This document shows, in pieces, positions 21,614 through 32,269 of a stretch of 64,000 nt of DNA (position 1 is the first letter of the stretch; each line of letters starts with the position of its first letter). The notes under the pieces are model-generated. The model saw nothing but the letters and a program-made list of their open reading frames with translations. It did not search any database and had not been told where the DNA came from. The position numbers and the translations under genes were made by a program. This DNA is from Lepeophtheirus salmonis (Eukaryota; Arthropoda; Copepoda; Siphonostomatoida; Caligidae): assembly GCF_016086655.4 (NCBI RefSeq), contig NC_052135.2, forward strand, positions 49,525,671 through 49,589,670, written 5' to 3'.

Positions 21614-23287
21614 GTCAAAACGTCGACCGACAGAATGCCAACAGACAAAATGTCGAATGAATTAGACGTCGACCGACAGAAAGTTGACCCGCAAATGTTA
21701 CATTTCAAAATATGAGAAGCTGTTTGTACGACATTTCACTACAGACATTTCCAGCCGGACATATTTACCCCACCCCCCTTACATAATTTTTTTGGGAAAA
21801 AGCGATGACTGAGAATATCAACAACGTATATACGGGGAATTGAAAGGGCTCCTTACTGCTAGTTTATAAAGGAATAGTGATGCAGGGTTATGTTTTAGGT
21901 GGGAAATGTCTGAATGGGATATATCACAAAACCATTTGGAGTAACCCTTTATGTTTTCATTAACAGAGGTCACACTTTTTTTAAAAAGAAAAAGAAAACG
22001 GTTGGAGATATCGACGATTTTTTTATTTGCCGTAAAAATACATTCAAGTTAATTTATGAATCAAATTCGATGTTGTTTGAATGACCACTACGTGCACGTT
22101 TTACGAAGTCCAATCGTTGAATCCAATTTTCGACTACTTTTCCGCATAAATTGGCGGAAACTGCAGCAATTTCGCGTTGAATATTTGTTCTGAGCTCTTC
22201 TAACGTCGACGGATTATTGGTGTAGACCAGGGCTTTCACGTGACCTCAAAGAAAATAGTGTAGAGGCGTTGAATCACACGAGTGAGGCGGCCAATTGACT
22301 GGCCCATTTCTGGAGATAAGACGCTCACCAAACTTACTCTTCAATAAATCGATTGTAACATTTGCTGTGTGTGAAGTGGCACCGTCTTGTTGAAACTACA
22401 TATTGTCTAACTCCATATCTTCCAATTTAGACCAAAAAAATCGATTATCATGGCACGGTAACGATTTCTATTCACAGTAACGTGGTGATTGTCATCGTCG
22501 ACGAAAAAGTACGGCCCAATGACACCACCGGCATGCAATCCACACCAAACAGTAATTTTTGGGGATGTAATGGCGCCTCATGAATCACGTGTGGGGTTTT
22601 TCCGGTCCAATAGTGCATATTTTGCTTGTTAACAAAGCCATTGAGCCAAAAATGTGCCTCACCGCAGAAGATGATTTTATGGTGAAAATCAGGATCATTT
22701 TCGAATTTTCCTTCAGCCCATTTTACGAATTCCCGACGTTTGAAGTGGTCAAGCGGCTTCAGTTCTTGTGTCAACTTGATCTTATACGGGTGTAGGCCAA
22801 TATCTTTTCGCAAAATTATCCACAACGATGTTACAGAGATGCCCAACGATTGAGAACAGCGAGTAAGAGACAAATTTGGGTCATCTTGAATTGATGCGCT
22901 TGCAGCAGCAATACCTTTTTACACTTCGTACATTTCTTTGTCTTACTGGCACAGGAACATTATGTGGCGTGTATGTGGACTCAAATTTTTCCACCAAACG
23001 TTGAATTGTTGATTTTGCAGGTCAATTACGTTGACCATAAATTGGCGTTAACGCTCTTAAAGTTTGGATCAAAGACTCACCACTTTTGTAATAATTTGCA
23101 AGCGTTGCTCGAGTGTGTACTGCTCCATGATGAAACTATTTCTGAGCACAGCTGTTAAAGAAACAATGATCTATCTACGTAAAATGTGAGCGTTCCTATT
23201 AAAAAAAACCCTTTATTATATTCTACGGTCGACCTTCTTTCAGTCGACGTTTAGTCTATTTGACGTTCTATCAGTCGACGTTTTGAC
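21614..23287. mobile_element. Element with GTCGAC-rich inverted ends enclosing a transposase
   Basis: The left end (21614-21689) and right end (23287 back to 23227) are inverted copies. Both start GTCAAAACGTCGAC, repeat an ACGTCGAC(C/T)GA.AGAA unit about 45-50 bases in, and close with a GTTGACC or GGTCGACC word. Extra degenerate ATGTCG/CGACAT words lie just inside the left end. A Tc1/mariner-superfamily transposase fills most of the interior and lies much closer to the right end, so it may be a second element nested in the first. No target-site duplication was confirmed. Confidence 0.7.
22054..23128 (-). pseudogene. DUF4817-type Tc1/mariner-superfamily transposase, near full length, inactive
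   Basis: The start MEQYTLEQRLQII (ATG at 23128) and the end near 22054 span ~358 codons, the usual length for this arthropod family. An N-terminal helix-turn-helix (TLRALTPIYGQ, LVEKFEST) is followed by SLTRCSQSLGISVTSLW, HFKRREFVKWA and FHHKIIFCGEAHFWLNGFVN. Then come FQQDGATSHTANVTIDLL, NGPVNWPP and a C-terminal LVYTNNPSTLEELRTNIQRE part. Catalytic loss is visible: the expected SDEAHF aspartate is Gly (CGEAHF), and the third acidic site, normally LTPLDYFLWG, reads STPLHYFL then a stop. At least two frameshifts also occur (about 22520 and 23080). The second Asp (QQDGA) remains. Confidence 0.88.
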
Positions 23288-25044
23288 ATTCTTTTTGTCC
23301 ACGCACCATAATACATACATATATGGATGTAATTCATTATAACAATTGTGGATAATTAATATAACAATGATAGTCTAGGATTACATATAAAATATAAAGA
23401 TAAGTTAATGGGATTGACTTGTTAGGGTGACTACCAGGCGTTTTTTCTGTTCTTTTAGAAAAGGAAAGGTTGTACGATACAATATGTACAAGTAACGGCG
23501 TGATAGGTGGATAATTGTACAAAGTTCATATGAATTTACTAAGAAGAATTTTCATCAAAAATGGTGTTTTTACTTCAACAGCTTACTTGATTTGAGCTAG
23601 AATGAGGACTCATTGATATTCTATCAGATCAGTCTATTCAATTCATGGCAATTTAGGGAAAATTCAAGTATATATATCTCAAGTATACCAAAGTTAACAA
23701 CTGAAGACAATGGAATAGTCATTCATATACCTTGTCACCTTTACGATAATTGTCTTCCTGTATGTTCTAACACCCGAAATTGGTTCATTAAACCTTGGCC
23801 TTGAAATATATATGCTTCTTATTAGGACTAATATTTTGTGAGGCTTAATTACATGATTGTAATATGGTAACGAAACAAAATCAATTAGATATAACCCTAT
23901 GATACTTCTTAGTGCATAACAAAAAAAATTGATACGCTTTGCAAAAAAAATAAAAAGAAATATGATTACCTGTAGATACAAAGGTATGATTGTGAAACAT
24001 CGAACATGTTTTGCATAAAGTATTTCATTTCCCGTAAATTTTTTTTTTTTTAAATTTCGGTATCCCGGGAAATAAAGTAAAAGTAAAAATGAAACCTATG
24101 AAATTTCAATATTTATTATTGTATTATTATTTTTTAATCTTTTTAATCATATACATATATTTTCAATTCTCAGTTTTTTTATTTTACCATCATCACTAAT
24201 CGTGCATGAGTTGGTTATTTAGAGCCCACAAGAAACCCCTCTTTGGAATTTCAAAATCTGATCCAACACCCAACAAAAGCTTAAATTTTAAGCCATCAAC
24301 GAGCTAATTTTTGCTGTAATTAGGAGTCGTATAATTGTAAAAAGCACAAACTGACGAGTGGGCTAAAAGGGATACACGTAATTCAAAACATAAATCTAAA
24401 AAACTTTTCACTGAGTGATTCTTCAGATAATATGTTTTAATTAAATTATGCTAAAATATCTACCTATATCAGTAAAAAAAGTTCATCCGTATGTCAGGAT
24501 GACAATACCATATATGCATCTTTAAATCAAGAGGACATTTTTGAGCTAAGAATGTAGTTGTATTAATCGATATCTTAGGTGTGTGCATGTAGCATTGAGC
24601 ATGTATACAGGTTGCAATGTATATAGTGCTCCCTAATATATATCATATACATATTTTTGATCTAATAAACTATAATGTAGTCGTATTAATGAAATATTGT
24701 AGGCGTTCGTATGTAACATCTAGTATATGTACATAAAAGGACTACTGTTTCAGTTTTTTTTTGTTTTCTGCTCTCTAATATATTTAATCATTCACATGTA
24801 GTTACAATATATGTTAAGAGCCCTAGGTACTTTTTATCATAGTCTATTTGGCCTCAGGACATCATACCTTGAATTATTTTGGCTCAAAGATATTTCGCTT
24901 TAAAATATAAATATATAATAATATAGAATTGTGCCATTTCAATGCATATGTACATACTATCAAAACTTCACTACGAATGAGCTCGAACCAGAGACAAATA
25001 GTTAAAAAAATTAGTATAACAATAAAAATAAAAACAGGACAATG

Positions 25045-25165
25045 AATTCGAACGGAAGAAGTGCTCATCACTACTCTCTTATTAATTATCATTATACATG
25101 ATGGATTATTCATGTTAGAAAATACTCATGGATTGACAAACATACCTCATACGAAGAAAGAGCAT
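25045..25165 (+). repeat. Dispersed repeat R6, copy 1
   Basis: This aligns with 48825-48945 in the same orientation: GAAGTGCTCATCACTACTCT versus AAGTGCTAACCACTATTCT, then GATG.ATTATTCATGT, GA.AATACTC and GGATTGACAAAC versus TGATTGGTGAAC. The copies are moderately divergent and have no coding content. Confidence 0.55.
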
Positions 25166-25260
25166 AATTCCATGATTATTCCAACAGAAACAACCAGTTA
25201 ACGCGTTTATTAGTAATAAATAAAAAATAAACAATAATGACTTATAAAACTTACTTATCC

Positions 25261-25324
25261 TTGAGGCAAAATATTTTTGAGGCGAAATGGATTAAGGCAA
25301 AAATGGATAAAGGCGAAAGTAGCG
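25261..25324 (+). repeat. 16-bp minisatellite, four degenerate units
   Basis: The units begin TTGAGGCAAAATATTT, TTGAGGCGAAATGGAT, TAAGGCAAAAATGGAT and AAAGGCGAAAGTAGCG. Each holds an AGGC(A/G)AAA core at 16-base spacing. Confidence 0.7.
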
Positions 25325-26572
25325 GACACCAATGCTAAGAATATAATAAAATATAAGAGGCAATAAGTAAAAAAACTCTCGCAGACGTGTTGTATGTATG
25401 TAATATAAAGTGTTTATACAGAGAAAACTATATTTTTTAGTCATATTTTTTATTTTTTTCTCTTAACACTTATTATGAATACTTTAATTCTTTAAGAGTG
25501 ACTACATCATATGAATTGATACAAGTATTGAGTAGTTATATGTGTGGGTGCACATGAAAAACGGAAAATAACACTGAGGATCTCTTGGGGAGTTATTTTT
25601 TATTTTATCAAAGCAAAATTGGTCTTTTAGCCAAAACCTAAAAACTCCAAAGTAAATTGTTATACATTTTTTTTCAAAAATGTATAACAATTGTAAAAAA
25701 TTTAATTTTTCTGGAAAAAAAATAATTGACAATTAAATTTCAAGTCTAATATTTGAGAAAAATTTTCTTCAAAATCCTCAGTTATTCACAAAAAATTTAA
25801 TATTTGAAATTTTTTTCATAAAAAGTCAATTTATGGATTTATTAAAAAAAAAATCCAAAAAGTAAGGATATTTTTCCAGACGAAAAAACCTTATTACGTA
25901 TTATTTATACATTATATATGCGTTTGTCAATGCTCTTTAAAATGACCCCGGAATTTTTGGAGATTCTTATGCCCCAGTTTTATACACCATATGCTCGTTC
26001 CCTACCTTATAGATACCTATGTACTCGAAGGTACTAAAAATAGGTTTATGTAATTACAAGGAAGTTTATCAATTATTTATGTATTTAATTGATAACTTTT
26101 ATGTAGTTTTGTTTGCCAAATTGAAACTACTTTTATATTTTATTTCTTCGGTAGTGAGACTCACAAAAAATATACAACTTTTTTATATTCTTAATTTAGG
26201 GTTCTATTTATAATAAATGAAAAATATTAATATATATATATAAATTAGACAAATTTTCGATTAAATTTTTTTTTTGCTAAATATCAAATTAGTTTTTTTA
26301 TTTTGCGTATACTTACATAGTTGTTATGTAAGTCTTGATATTTTATCTAATAAAAAAAATCTTTAATGTCAAACTTTATGTACATATATTAACCTTAAAA
26401 TGTTTTATTAATTTTGTTGGCTTGAAAAAAATGTAGGTATATAGTGAAAATGTTTAATTGAGGTAATTTTTGAGATATCAGCATAAAATCAGGCTGTATT
26501 TTCTTTCCTGAAAATTGATCAGTGACCTAAAATAGTCGATGCTCTTTAAAATATATTAACATTTTTTGTTGA

Positions 26573-26806
26573 TTCGTTGTGTAGAAGCCACAGTTTTTAG
26601 AATCAGTCGTAGGACCGGTTCTATCGGTATTTTGAACAGATCTTTAAGTCTGTCGGTCCATAGGACTGTCAGTACTAGAACCGATTAAAAAAAGAAATAA
26701 TTATAAGCTTTTAGGACTGATAAGCAGCACTGAACAGGACCGCTCTGAGACTGAATTGGAAAGGACTAGAGTTTTCAGTAGTAAATAAGGACGGACACAA
26801 GACTAC
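26573..26806. repeat. MITE family T, copy (degraded left end)
   Basis: The right end AATAAGGACGGACACAAGACTA matches the inverted end shared by copies at 45749-46004 and 63274-63586. The interior has the same GACCGGTTCTATCGGT and ACTGTCAGTACTAGAACCG style words. The left end (TTGTGTAG near 26577) is only weakly preserved. Confidence 0.55.
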
Positions 26807-26809
26807 ATA

Positions 26810-28020
26810 TTTACAAATGTATATTTAATTAATTTTGTTTTTTATTAATTATTCGGTCAATTGGCATACATTTTTGCGTCTTGGAGACAAAACCAAACAT
26901 TGTAGATTTTGTTGGTTATCAATGCTAGAACCCAGGAAACTAATGATTTTTTTTATAATTCTACGTTTTATTCATAAGCTCTCTTTTCAAATTGACGCGT
27001 CTTAAAGATCAACAAAAAAAAAAGTTAATTCCTTTGAAGAAGGCTAAGGCCATCGGCTTTGATATACTTAACTCTAAGTCTGAGGTGGTATAAAATTTGA
27101 CTTTGAATGAACAAATGGAGCACAGAGATAAGAGGCATAATTATTTGATAATGTTTCAAGATATATATGGCTTCAGATTTAAAAATCACTAAGGACGATA
27201 CATCGATATTCTATATACTAGTGATTATTGTACGGTATTTTTCGGAGAACTATATAAAGTATATTAAAATTTTAAATGACATTATCAGGGTCTGCCATAG
27301 GCATAAAAATAGGCCAAACCTAAGTGCTCTTTTTAGATTTATGATGGGTATTTTATATTTTTCTTTGTTGTTTGTATTATTTTATTAATTTTATGGACAG
27401 ATAACTTATAGAACACACTGCATCTATAATTGATGAGTTATTTTGTTTCTCTGTTTATTTCTGGAGATGTATTTCGGGTCATAATTTGATATCTAGGTAG
27501 GAAAATACGTATGCTAATGAAAGACAGAGAGTAACCATGAGGGTTATAAGTTTAAGTGGATGTTAGACTCATTGTAGAAATGGAGGGTCGATATAGGAGT
27601 AATTCCTATCCATTTCCTTACAAAGAGAAGGACATGTGTTTATTTCCTTTCCTTAAAGCTTATTGCAGCTAATCAAATGAAACTTCATGACGACGAAGCT
27701 GCTCTTCAGCAACCCTTATTAAAATTGTAAAGGATAACATTTTAATTTTTGTTTTTTTACATACCCAAAATATACTGGATTTACAACTAATCCATATATG
27801 TATAAAAATGAGAAAGATGTTTCCTATAGCTATGTACATTATTAGACACTTTAATTCATGACGTGCAAATATCAATTTATTTTTATCTCATACACACACC
27901 TAGATCATTAATGATATATTTACTGCAGAGTTAATTAAATGCACTATGTAAAAAATAACATAAAAAATATTTCAAATCTATGCTTGATCACTTTCACACA
28001 GTTTAATTTTCTATCTACAT
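26810..28020. other. Intergenic DNA, no gene seen except an R1 repeat
   Basis: AT-rich. The frames 27167-27388 (plus) and 27669-27875 (minus) are hydrophobic but anonymous. An R1 repeat copy lies at 27530-27720. Confidence 0.45.
27530..27720 (+). repeat. Repeat R1, divergent copy
   Basis: It starts GTAACCATGAGGGTTAT, like the GGTAACCTTGAGGATTT end of R1. It has GTAGAAATGGAGGGTCGAT where others have GTAGAATTGAGGATCGAC, and later GCAGCTAATCAAATGAAAC and CATGACGACGAAGCTGCTCT. The closing GGTGACC end is not clear. Confidence 0.55.
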
Positions 28021-28025
28021 GATAA

Positions 28026-28138
28026 GTCATTAGTAACATTATGACAACTACTGCCTATAAGTCATTAGTAGCATTATGACAACTAATGCCTATAGGTCAT
28101 TAGTAACATTATGACAACTACTGCCTATAAGTCATTAT
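28026..28138 (+). repeat. 35-bp tandem repeat, three full units
   Basis: Units at 28026-28060, 28061-28095 and 28096-28130 each read GTCATTAGTA(A/G)CATTATGAC then AACTA(C/A)TGCCTATA(A/G). A partial fourth follows. The first and third units are identical. Each unit contains GTCAT..ATGAC, a small inverted repeat. There are no unique spacers, so this is a minisatellite and not a CRISPR array. Confidence 0.9.
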
Positions 28139-28349
28139 ATTGTCTGTTTAAAATATTTTATGTGTTTATTGTATATTATGTCTATAAATCAGCAGTGTTA
28201 ATACGGACTAATAATTCAATCTATAGGAATATGCTACATTTTTATATTACTTATAAATTGGGGAAAAAATCCATTGAGAACGTTGTCATTGGTAAAATTG
28301 CCCTGGAGAAAATTGCAAGTATGTAAAACTGTCTTTGGGAACATTTTCT

Positions 28350-28990
28350 GTCATTTATCAACAAAATCAGAATACCTCGGCCAAAAACTTATTTTGTGCA
28401 ATGACAGGGCCACCAAGCCGGTTAAAACCACTGACATCACTTAACAAAACATTATGACCCCCTCTAAATACTTCAAAATGAGCACTAAGCCCATGGGTTC
28501 AAAATTCAAAAGTACATTAACTATGTATTTAACAAAAAAAAAAAATTATGTAGTACCGTATTTTTAAATGAAACAATCACAGTAAACCGGGATGTCTGGT
28601 CAACCTACTATAAGCTAAATAAAAATTTACATTAGTAAAATTTAATGAGAGCTGGAATTTATTTAGTATTATTCGGAGGGGGCCACCATACTTTGTGAAG
28701 TGTTGGTGGTGTGTTTTAACCTGCTTAGTGCCCCTGCCATAGTCTTAATCAACTCATGGGCCTAGGATATAATGGATTGCTTGGAAGGTGCTTATATGGT
28801 TTCTGAATTAGTGGTGGTAGTGTTTAACCTGCTTGATGTCTTTTCCATTGCCTGAATCATCCCAATGGCCTGGGGTCCATTTCGAAGTATTCGGAAGGAG
28901 CCTAAATTCTTTGTGAAGTGGCGACAGGTTTTTTTTCTCCTGCTTGGTGGCCCTTTCGTTGCACAAAACAAGTTTTGCCTAGATATTCTG
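28350..28990. repeat. Fold-back structure with ~110-bp internal units
   Basis: The left arm contains CAAAATCAGAATACCTCGGC, a TTTTGTGCAATGACAGGGCCACCAAGC-type stretch and GGTTAAAACCACTGACATCA. The right arm (28880-28990) holds the reverse complement: TGCTTGGTGGCCCT, TTGCACAAAACAAG and ATATTCTGATTTTG. Between them, a unit of about 110 bases repeats in direct orientation at about 28667, 28776 and 28885. Each unit has TGGTGGT..GTTTTAACCTGCTT, then CCATTGCCTGAATCAT and GGCCT. This layout is like fold-back transposons; no protein is encoded. Confidence 0.7.
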
Positions 28991-28999
28991 ATTTTGTTA

Positions 29000-30525
29000 G
29001 TAAATGATAATAATTTTTTCTAAAGGCATTTTCCACTATGAAATTTTCTGTACACATTTAAGAACATGTATTGTTGGACAGTCTTCGAAATGTTGCGAAT
29101 GGCCAAATCTAATACTCATTAGTAGAACAATAAGGCTCACAGAAGCACAAACCATAAGCCAAATCATCATGCAAAAGTGGTATGAAGGAATTCAATTCCA
29201 AGTTTTTTGAGAAATCTTAAGTTTCCAAGAAATATAACCTAACCAAGAAGCATCAAGTCGCTATGAATTAATGAAAGGCCTGTTTTATCCTTCTTTTCCT
29301 ACGCCCTCAAAGGTTCTTAAAATTTTAGTAAATCACAGGAAATTTTCCACTCTGCCAATGATCTCCGGGGCAATTTTCGTAGAACCGTTCTTTACATAAT
29401 AAGATATCTTCCATGCCCGATTCATTACTGTTCAAAACGTCGATAGTGAATTCCAGAATAACTTAACATCTCACAAAAACTGTCGACAAGAAAGTACGTG
29501 ATGGGTTAAAAACACACATATCCAGAAAGTGTAAAAAGCTATGATTAACACATGGTAATACAATGATATTTTTTCTCAATGATGAATAAACACCCCAGGG
29601 AAGTAACGGTGGGTTAAGGCTAACTTATTAGATCAAGAAGGGAATACATTAATTTTTGAATTGAAAAACAGCTTATGAATAAAAATAATAAATTCTAGGT
29701 AATGGGAGGTGTTCAAGAATGGAATTTCATCTCGTTATGAGAATTAGTATTTTAATTGAATAAATCTATAACATTAGTTTATAAAAAGTTAGAAATGATA
29801 TACACCAAGACCATACTATGGGTTCTCTCTCGTAGTCCCGGGATTTCATTTTCTCAGTAAATATTTATTTCCCCGGTAAATTTCAAATTTAACGTCCTCC
29901 CCCAGAAGGAAGCATTGGAAAAAAATTTCTTCACATTTTTTATTTAATTGGGCAATAAAAAAAAAAAAAAACAATGTTTTTTTTAGAGACCACATCGTTT
30001 TTTTATAGGGCTCTACCAAACAGTTGAGATGTTATAAAGCCTCAGCTATATCAAAAATTAGTTTTATTTTATTGCAGTTAAGATTGGGTCATCCAATTGA
30101 GAAAAGAACTACCCATGGACTCTCAAACAATTAATTGCGCACAGTGAGTGATAAAAATGAAGATAATGATAATTGAGTACATAAGGGCAGGATAAACATA
30201 ATATTTAGTGTTTCTTCAAATCATATTTAATTTTTGAAGTATTCATTATTTACTAACAGGATTCCAATATATCCTAATATCCCCTATTTAATAAATTTTT
30301 TTTAGGATCTCAAACAAAGAAAATTTACATGAAAATGAGAAAACTTAGTATGTATGTTTGTACAGAGTCTTCACCCATAATTTGCAGTAGCATTTAATGA
30401 CGATTTTATTCCCAGTATTTTTAATTAAGATGTTCAATTACGCAACCCACAATAAATAAAACAAAGATAAACAAATATTGTATTCTATATATCTAAGTAT
30501 AAAAATATCGGAGCAACAACTAAAT
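29000..30525. other. Intergenic DNA, no gene seen
   Basis: A stretch at 29330-29390 (TTTTCCACTCTGCCAATGAT, CTCCGGGGCAATTTTC) resembles the outer part of the left fold-back arm in reverse complement (28265-28315), so that element may once have been longer. Otherwise there is AT-rich DNA with several poly-A and poly-T runs. Confidence 0.45.
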
Positions 30526-30539
30526 AGGTAAGACGTCTG

Positions 30540-31060
30540 TAATCTCCTTCGCGCAGAAGTCAGTGCTGAGAAGGTTGAAATAGCCGTTTACATCTCTATT
30601 CAGAATGCCTAAAATATTGAGAAGTCCATTACAACCCCAAAAGGCTAAGAAAAAGAAGAAGAAAAAAAAAATCAGAAACAATATCGTTGGAATTTCCATC
30701 CGGACTGCTTACAACAACAAAAAGTCCTTGAAGGTATTTAAAGCCAAGAAAAACCACAACTTTTGCAACAACCATTCTAGGCTGCTTCCATCAAGTCCTC
30801 CTTCATTCCTAACCTCAACCCCTGGATTTTGTTATTGGGGGTATCTCGGAGAAGAATGTCTGACTCACCTTTCGTGCAAATTTGGATGATCTCCGATCTA
30901 CCATAATGAAAGTGTGGTACGCCATGGACACATCCCTCATAGTCGAGAGCTTCCATTTTTTTCGTCGGCGTGTTGAGGCTGTTATTGCATTTGAAGAAAT
31001 TTAGCTGAATTTCACAAATGCTGAACATATCACAAATTTAATTAGAGTTGTTTTTTCTTG
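30540..31060 (+). pseudogene. Tc1-like transposase relic, core deleted
   Basis: The front part encodes LRSPLQPQK, a lysine run, then IRNNIVGISIRTAYNNKKSL, which fits a helix-turn-helix of the Tc1-like type. The sequence then jumps near 30780 to the last catalytic block (SFIPNLNP..LLLGV, equivalent to SPDLNPLDYAIWGV) and the C-terminus: VDDLRSTIMKVW-type, MDTSLIVESFHFFRRRVEAV, IAFEEI. Three frames are needed. The C-terminal match is strong; the family name is unknown to me. A poly-A stretch lies in the front part (30651-30670). Confidence 0.75.
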
Positions 31061-31302
31061 ATTCCATTAAAGTTGCGTTTTTTGTAATTTGGTCAAGTTT
31101 AGGGTCTCTACTCTGAACATATTTTACAAGCAGAAGAAGTTATAGAATAATAGATTTAGGGGAACAGAGTGTCGTCCAAAGTCTATTTAGGTCAGACAAA
31201 TGAAATTTATGTGTTTTTAATATATTTTAAAACTATTTAGGGTCATGGTTCTATGTTGTTTCACCCCAGGAATTTTTCCCTTTGTAACTTTTCGCAGTCA
31301 TA

Positions 31303-32266
31303 TATACAGTCATGTGCATAAGTATTGACATATTTTTACTTACATACTCTATTATTATGACAAAAAAAAACACGATAGGATAAAATGATAAAAATAAGAA
31401 TTATTTATTGATAATTAATGATTTTATATATTTTATTTTTGAGGCAATAATTTCAAAAAATATATGGCAAAAGTATCGGCTCCCTCTTAATTAATAGTCA
31501 ATTGTGTAACTCTTATTTTTGATAACTTACCTGAATCTTTTATTATAATTTACAATTAAGTTCAAACAATTTGAAAAACGAATATTTTGCCTCTCTGCAA
31601 TAGTAAATGGCTCGAGTTCTTGGATATTCTTTGGGGTTTCTGGCATAAATCCGTTTTTTTAACTCACCCTAAATTTTTCAATATATATTGAAATAATGCT
31701 CTTTTTTCATTTTTCCATTCCCTATGATTATATTGCGAATAGTTGATTTAGGAACATCCGATTTCTTGGAAATCGATTTGTATAAACTGTCTTGCTTAAA
31801 AAATTGAACAGTCTTCCCTCTGACTTGAAAAAAAATATTCTTTGGTCTTGGCCATACTAGACAATACTAAGGTAGTTCATCACATCTAAAAAGATTCTCA
31901 ACGGATAATTTAAAGTACTCAGATTAAAGAAGCACTCGACTCTCCTGATCTTCTTGTTGGAGTAAAAGCATATAAAAAGTGATATTCTAGACTTGGATGA
32001 AAAAAATATTACAAAAATCAAAATTGACCATGAAAATAGCCTAACCTTTAGGGTGCCAATACTTATGCATATACGAGTATCTAAATAAGCTAATAAATCT
32101 TGACGAAAAGCTATGTAAAAAATATAATTTAATATTGTTTATAAGCATTTATGATAAGCACTAATTATTTTGACCCAATATATAACTTGGAATATTAAAA
32201 TATTATAGGAAGAGCAAAACAAATAAAAATATATGGTGTGCCAATACATATGCACATAAATGTATA
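31303..32266 (-). mobile_element. Tc1-like element bounded by CATGTGCATAAGTATTG ends, coding region decayed
   Basis: The left end TATACAGTCATGTGCATAAG (31303) continues TATTGACA. Inverted matches lie at 32052-32080 (TGCCAATACTTATGCAT) and 32237-32266 (TGCCAATACATATGCACATA). This end sequence is of the type found on many animal Tc1 elements. Inside, the minus strand near 31850-31550 encodes a short start MAKTKEYFF.., then a helix-turn-helix piece ISKKSDVPKSTIRNII and RNPKEYPRTRAI, separated by shifts. No catalytic motifs are left. The second inner end may mark a nested or rearranged copy. Confidence 0.65.
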
Positions 32267-32269
32267 TAA

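Larger units (their letters stand above)
23310..26570. other. AT-rich intergenic DNA with small repeats
   Basis: No gene is recognised. Two things stand out: a block (25045-25165) repeated at 48825-48945, and a 16-bp minisatellite at 25261-25324. Between 25600 and 25900 the DNA is a low-complexity mix of A and T runs. The minus frames 23694-23981 and 24874-25113 show no domain. Confidence 0.5.

Noticed and set aside
22580..22795. Plus-strand open frame
   Set aside because: It is the shadow of the minus-strand transposase at 22054-23128.
28026..28138. CRISPR-like array of 35-bp repeats
   Set aside because: The units abut each other with no unique spacers, and the DNA is eukaryotic; it is a tandem minisatellite.
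30605..30889. Lysine-rich 94-codon frame as a ribosomal or nuclear protein
   Set aside because: The lysine run comes from a poly-A stretch, and the flanking residues fit a Tc1-like transposase relic.
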